Of a stretch of DNA of 64,000 nt, positions 61,297 through 64,000 are shown piece after piece (the first letter of the stretch is position 1; each line of letters opens with the position of its first letter). The translations under genes were made by a program, and so were the position numbers. Origin of the DNA: Comamonas odontotermitis (GTDB lineage: Bacteria > Pseudomonadota > Gammaproteobacteria > Burkholderiales > Burkholderiaceae_C); contig NZ_JACHKZ010000012.1 of NCBI RefSeq assembly GCF_014207855.1, positions 1 to 64,000 of the forward strand. Reading direction: 5' to 3'. The notes below the pieces were generated by a model, which was given only the letters and a program-made list of their open reading frames with translations, was not told where the DNA came from and did not search any database.

Positions 61297-61505
61297 TTGG
61301 CCGGTATCCGGGCTGACGATGACACAGCGCGCGCCTTCCCAGAGACTTGTTCAAGGTATCCAGTGGCTTAAAGTGCAGGCTGCGGACGGCGCAAAACCGT
61401 CGATCGCTTACCGTTGCGGGGGCAGCGCAGGTTGAGCATGGCTTGTAGGGCACAAGCGAACTCCCCTGCTTCCCGTTGAACTGCCAGGATGTGAACCACC
61501 GTGGC
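61297..61505 (-). promoter_or_regulatory. Cobalamin riboswitch
   Basis: On the minus strand the leader of btuB contains the B12-box core GCTGCCCCCGCAACGGTAAGCG (61405-61428 region), an upstream GGGAA element, and the closing AGCCCGGATACCGGCC (61298-61314). The order and spacing match the cobalamin riboswitch. It ends about 100 bases before the btuB ATG and should switch the cluster off when cobalamin is plentiful. Confidence 0.92.
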
Positions 61506-61566
61506 GAGCACCAACGGGTACAATTTTATCGTCTTTACTGTTGCGCTTTAATAAAACTGTCTCTCT

Positions 61567-61785
61567 ATGGTCACTACGCCTTCTTTGGACCTGATGCTTG
61601 AGCGGGTGGAAACTTTGCTGACCCGCTACGAACAACTGCAACGCGCGCATGCCAGCTTGCAGGAACAGGTTGACACCCTCACCCATGAACGCGACTCCCT
61701 ACAATCGCGCCTGACGGCCGCCCGCTCGCGCGTTGACGCGCTGATCGAACGCCTGCCCAAGACTTTTGACCAGGACGAATCATGA
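61567..61785 (+). CDS. Small coiled-coil protein, ZapB-like (TIGR02449 type)
   Basis: A 72-residue protein that is almost entirely coiled coil (LERVETLLTRYEQLQRAHASLQEQVDTLTHERDSL). Short coiled-coil proteins of this type commonly sit directly upstream of zapA in beta- and gammaproteobacteria and are often labelled ZapB-like cell-division proteins. Its stop overlaps the zapA ATG (ATGA), so both are translated together. It is divergent from btuB. Confidence 0.8.
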   Translation: MVTTPSLDLMLERVETLLTRYEQLQRAHASLQEQVDTLTHERDSLQSRLTAARSRVDALIERLPKTFDQDES

Positions 61786-62156
61786 AGCAGCTTGAAGTTC
61801 ATATCATGCAGCAAAGCTATATGCTGGGCTGCCCCGAAGGCCAGGAAGAGCGGCTGATGGCCGCCGTCAAGCACGTGGACGAAGCCATGTGCGGCATCCG
61901 CGACACCGGCAAGATCCGTGGGCGCGAGCGCATCGCCGTGCTGGCAGCCCTCAACATGGCCTTTGATCTGCTCGATCTGAAAACCCAGAACACCGAACTG
62001 AGCCAAGAAGCCGAGCAAGCCCGCAACCAGGCGGCGCAGCCAGAGCATGCCGAGCCCACATCTTCCCAGGCGTCACTCGATTGGGAAGAGCCGCGCCTGC
62101 AATCCATCATGCAGCGGCTGGATGCAGCCACCGGTCAGCCCGCACAGGCGGCATAG
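61782..62156 (+). CDS. zapA: Cell division protein ZapA
   Basis: A 124-residue FtsZ-ring stabiliser. The N-terminal domain has KQLEVHIMQQSYMLGCPEGQEERLMAAVKHVDEAM, and a GRERIAVLAALNMAFDLL helix follows, then a coiled-coil stretch and a Gln/Ala-rich tail longer than in E. coli ZapA. It overlaps the ZapB-like gene and is followed by 6S RNA, the conserved order in proteobacteria. Confidence 0.93.
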   Translation: MKQLEVHIMQQSYMLGCPEGQEERLMAAVKHVDEAMCGIRDTGKIRGRERIAVLAALNMAFDLLDLKTQNTELSQEAEQARNQAAQPEHAEPTSSQASLDWEEPRLQSIMQRLDAATGQPAQAA

Positions 62157-62327
62157 CATGGCGCAAGGCTCTGCCTTGCGCGTTCAACACCAGATCGCTG
62201 CCGCATGCAAGCCTTTAGCGGAAAATTGGCCGCTGGCGCAAAGCCAGTATGCAGTTATCGCTATCGTTTTTGCCCAGCCTTTGGACATTGAATTGGTTTT
62301 TTACAGCCATCCGCCGCTGGCAACCAG

Positions 62328-62333
62328 TACAAT
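62328..62333 (+). promoter_or_regulatory. Likely -10 element of the 6S RNA promoter
   Basis: TACAAT lies about seven bases before the predicted 6S RNA 5' end. No good -35 is seen at the normal spacing. Confidence 0.45.
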
Positions 62334-62338
62334 GGAGG

Positions 62339-62519
62339 CGTTCGCAGCCCTGCCAGACTTTATAGTTCCTTGAACCAATGCTCTACGAGCACGGGCTTGG
62401 TACATCACCTGTTGAGCGTGATCGTCTCGCGTCAGATGAACCCAACGACAGGTTGCCCTTGCCCACCTGAACCCCCGGTTCAGGATGACGGTCTGGTGGA
62501 TCCGCTGCGAACACCTGTT
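62339..62519 (+). ncRNA. ssrS: 6S RNA
   Basis: Regulator that mimics an open promoter and sequesters sigma70 RNA polymerase. The ends pair as GTTCGCAG with CTGCGAAC, then CCAGAC with GTCTGG, as in the closing stem of 6S RNA. The central part contains AGTTCCTTGAACC and CACCTGAACCCCCGGTTCAGG, comparable to the E. coli CACCTTGAACCAAGGGTTCAAGG element. It is about 180 nt and lies directly downstream of zapA, its usual place. The exact ends are estimated. Confidence 0.85.
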
Positions 62520-62594
62520 TTCGGCTTGGCTGGCCCAATGAAAAGCATGAAACCAGCTGCCTTCGACTTCTCCTCTCCGCCGCGGCGGGGCTTC

Positions 62595-62622
62595 AGGCCA
62601 CCTGGTTCAGGTGGCCTTTTTA
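62595..62622 (+). terminator. Terminator downstream of 6S RNA
   Basis: AGGCCACCTG-GTT-CAGGTGGCCT is a perfect ten-pair hairpin followed by T4-T5. It is 75 bases past the predicted 6S RNA end and just before the TauE/SafE-type gene. Confidence 0.88.
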
Positions 62623-62661
62623 CTGAGCGCATCACAGCAACCCTGGTGGATACTGATCGCC

Positions 62662-63477
62662 ATGACTGATCCCATCGTCCTGCTTCCACTCTCGTGTATC
62701 GGCTTGATTACAGGCTTTCTCGCGGGCCTGCTGGGCATCGGCGGTGGGATGGTGTTGGTGCCTTTCATGACCTATATCCTGGGCACCCAGGCCGTTGCGC
62801 CAGAGCTGGCCATCAAAATGGCCATTGCCACATCGATGGCAACCATCATGTTCACCTCCATCTCCAGCGTGCGCGCCCACCACCAGCGCGGTGCGGTGCG
62901 CTGGGACATCGCCCGGCGCCTTGCGCCCGGCATCGTGGCAGGCGGTCTGGTCGCCAGCCTGGGCATCTTTTCACTGCTCAAAGGCCAGTATCTGGGATTG
63001 TTCTTCGGGCTGTTTGTCGGCTATTCGGCGCTGCGCATGTTTCGCAAACCCCAACCCTCCGCCACCCGCTCCATGCCCGGCGCAACGGGTCAATTGGCGG
63101 CTGGCGGCCTTATTGGCTGCCTCTCTGGGCTGGTGGGCGCTGGTGGCGCCTTCATCAGCGTGCCTTTCATGACCTGGTGCAATGTCCCCATTCACAATGC
63201 AGTGGCCACCAGCGCTGCGCTGGGCTTCCCGATTGCCGTGACCAATGTGCTGGGCTTCATGATGGCGGGGCTGCATGTACAGGGGCTGCCACCCCACTCG
63301 CTCGGCTATATCTGGCTGCCCGGCCTGCTGGCGGTGTCCGTATGCAGCGTACTGACCGCGCCGCTGGGCGCCAAAGCGGCACACCGCCTGCCGGTCGCCC
63401 AGCTCAAAAAGATATTTGGCGGCATTCTACTGTGCCTGGCTGTCTACATGCTCTACAAAAGCCTGAGGGCCTGGTAG
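62662..63477 (+). CDS. TauE/SafE (TSUP) family membrane permease
   Basis: A 271-residue protein with about eight hydrophobic helices. The two family repeats GFLAGLLGIGGGMVLVPFM (about 15-33) and GCLSGLVGAGGAFISVPFM (about 150) are the hallmark of TSUP transporters, which move sulfite, sulfonates or other organic anions. I start at ATG 62662; a longer frame would begin inside the terminator. No sulfur gene is next to it, so the substrate is unknown. Confidence 0.9.
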   Translation: MTDPIVLLPLSCIGLITGFLAGLLGIGGGMVLVPFMTYILGTQAVAPELAIKMAIATSMATIMFTSISSVRAHHQRGAVRWDIARRLAPGIVAGGLVASLGIFSLLKGQYLGLFFGLFVGYSALRMFRKPQPSATRSMPGATGQLAAGGLIGCLSGLVGAGGAFISVPFMTWCNVPIHNAVATSAALGFPIAVTNVLGFMMAGLHVQGLPPHSLGYIWLPGLLAVSVCSVLTAPLGAKAAHRLPVAQLKKIFGGILLCLAVYMLYKSLRAW

Positions 63478-63575
63478 CCGGCAAGAGCCTCTTATCCCCG
63501 GCAAATCAAAGATTCGCTGCAGGGATGAGGCCCCCCGACGAAGCAACGATGTATCGAGGGTAATGTTGGCAGGTA

Positions 63576-64000
63576 TTAAATGATCTTCGAGAACCGGGCC
63601 CGGGTACGATCCGCCTGCAGGTGCTTGTCAAACACCATGGCTACGCCGCGCACAAAATACCAGCCCAGCTCGGTGACAGAAATGGCTTCGTCAGTGATCT
63701 GAACCAGTCCCTGCTCCTGCATGCTGCGCAGTTGCACCAGCTCTGCCGCAAAGTACTGGTGAAAATCGATCAACCAGGCCTGCTCCACCGATTCGATCAC
63801 CAGGCTGCCCTGGCACATCAGGCCCATGATGACGGAGCGGCGCAGCATGTCATCGCGTGAGAGCGCCAGCCCCCGCACCACCGGGATCTGCCCCTGGTCG
63901 ATCAGGTCGTAATACTCTTCCAGCGTCTTGGCGTTCTGGCTGTAGGTGGCACCTATCTTTCCAATGGCGGACACACCCAGCGCCAGCAGATCGCAATCGG
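63576..64000 (-). CDS. hemN: Oxygen-independent coproporphyrinogen III oxidase, C-terminal part (continues beyond window)
   Basis: The frame runs off the right edge; about 141 residues are visible. The stretch DLLALGVSAIGKIGATYSQN...EEYYDLIDQG, the segment RGLALSRDDMLRRSVIMGLMC and the end ARFSKII match the C-terminal domain of HemN, a radical-SAM enzyme of haem synthesis under low oxygen. The radical-SAM cysteine motif lies outside the window. It is convergent with the TSUP gene. Confidence 0.92.
   Translation of the reverse strand, partial: DCDLLALGVSAIGKIGATYSQNAKTLEEYYDLIDQGQIPVVRGLALSRDDMLRRSVIMGLMCQGSLVIESVEQAWLIDFHQYFAAELVQLRSMQEQGLVQITDEAISVTELGWYFVRGVAMVFDKHLQADRTRARFSKII

Noticed and set aside
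62157..62190. GCGCAAGGC/GCCTTGCGC hairpin after zapA as a terminator
   Set aside because: The stem is good but there is no T-run, so termination cannot be claimed.
63487..63535. GCCTC..ATCCC/GGGATGAGGC hairpin between the TSUP and hemN genes
   Set aside because: The stem is bulged, the loop is long and there is no T-run; too weak to call a terminator.
1..64000. CRISPR arrays, rRNA genes, prophage or complete insertion sequences
   Set aside because: I looked for regularly spaced repeats, rRNA signatures, transposase and integrase motifs and found none beyond the small elements listed.

Overview
The window reads as chromosome of a betaproteobacterium of the family Comamonadaceae, most likely a Comamonas relative. 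This rests on high GC with strong GC3 bias, on the gene neighbourhoods (zapB-like/zapA followed by 6S RNA, ompR/envZ, ispD/ispF next to mfd), and on small ATAGCT...GCGCTT intergenic repeats that I associate with this family. The assignment comes from reading only; no database search was run.

Layout, left to right. 1-5.2 kb: the end of an unidentified gene, an AT-rich gap, tRNA-Val(GAC), relA, an alpha/beta hydrolase and 3-hydroxybutyrate dehydrogenase. 5.3-9.2 kb: ompR and envZ, a GFA-type small protein and a hydrolase. 9.2-15.5 kb: ispF, ispD, mfd and serB, with two copies of a small terminal-inverted-repeat element. 15.5-20.0 kb (minus strand): a response regulator, an extracytoplasmic solute-binding protein and a hybrid histidine kinase. 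They face, across an AT-rich promoter region, a plus-strand trio at 20.4-25.6 kb. The trio is a small secreted Asn/Ser-rich protein, a CsgG/HfaB-like outer-membrane lipoprotein with an extra C-terminal domain, and a 1022-residue secreted repeat protein. I regard this divergent locus as the most interesting system here: a probable regulated surface fibre or holdfast-like adhesin.

25.6-48 kb holds ordinary metabolic and transport genes: a MetQ-like binding protein, a divergent MurA-family enzyme, EamA exporter/Lrp regulator, pirin, the LysE/LysG pair, an M28 peptidase, an ABC ATPase/permease pair, slyX, an aminotransferase, an amidase, nth, cobT and an IPTL-CTERM-like surface protein. Two inverted copies of a 266-295 bp MITE-like element with 18-bp terminal repeats and 3-bp target duplications lie at 25.7 and 46.2 kb.

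48.2-61.2 kb is a long minus-strand cobalamin cluster under a cobalamin riboswitch. In transcription order it is btuB, cobB/cbiA, cobU, btuF, btuC, btuD-like, cobO, bluB, cbiB, cobC, a HipA-family kinase, a DUF3037 protein and cobQ. Most neighbours overlap or nearly touch, so it is probably one transcript for uptake, corrinoid amidation, adenosylation and lower-ligand assembly. cobT sits apart at 44-45 kb, and no cobS is visible. The window ends with zapB-like/zapA, 6S RNA, a TauE/SafE-type permease and the 3' part of hemN.
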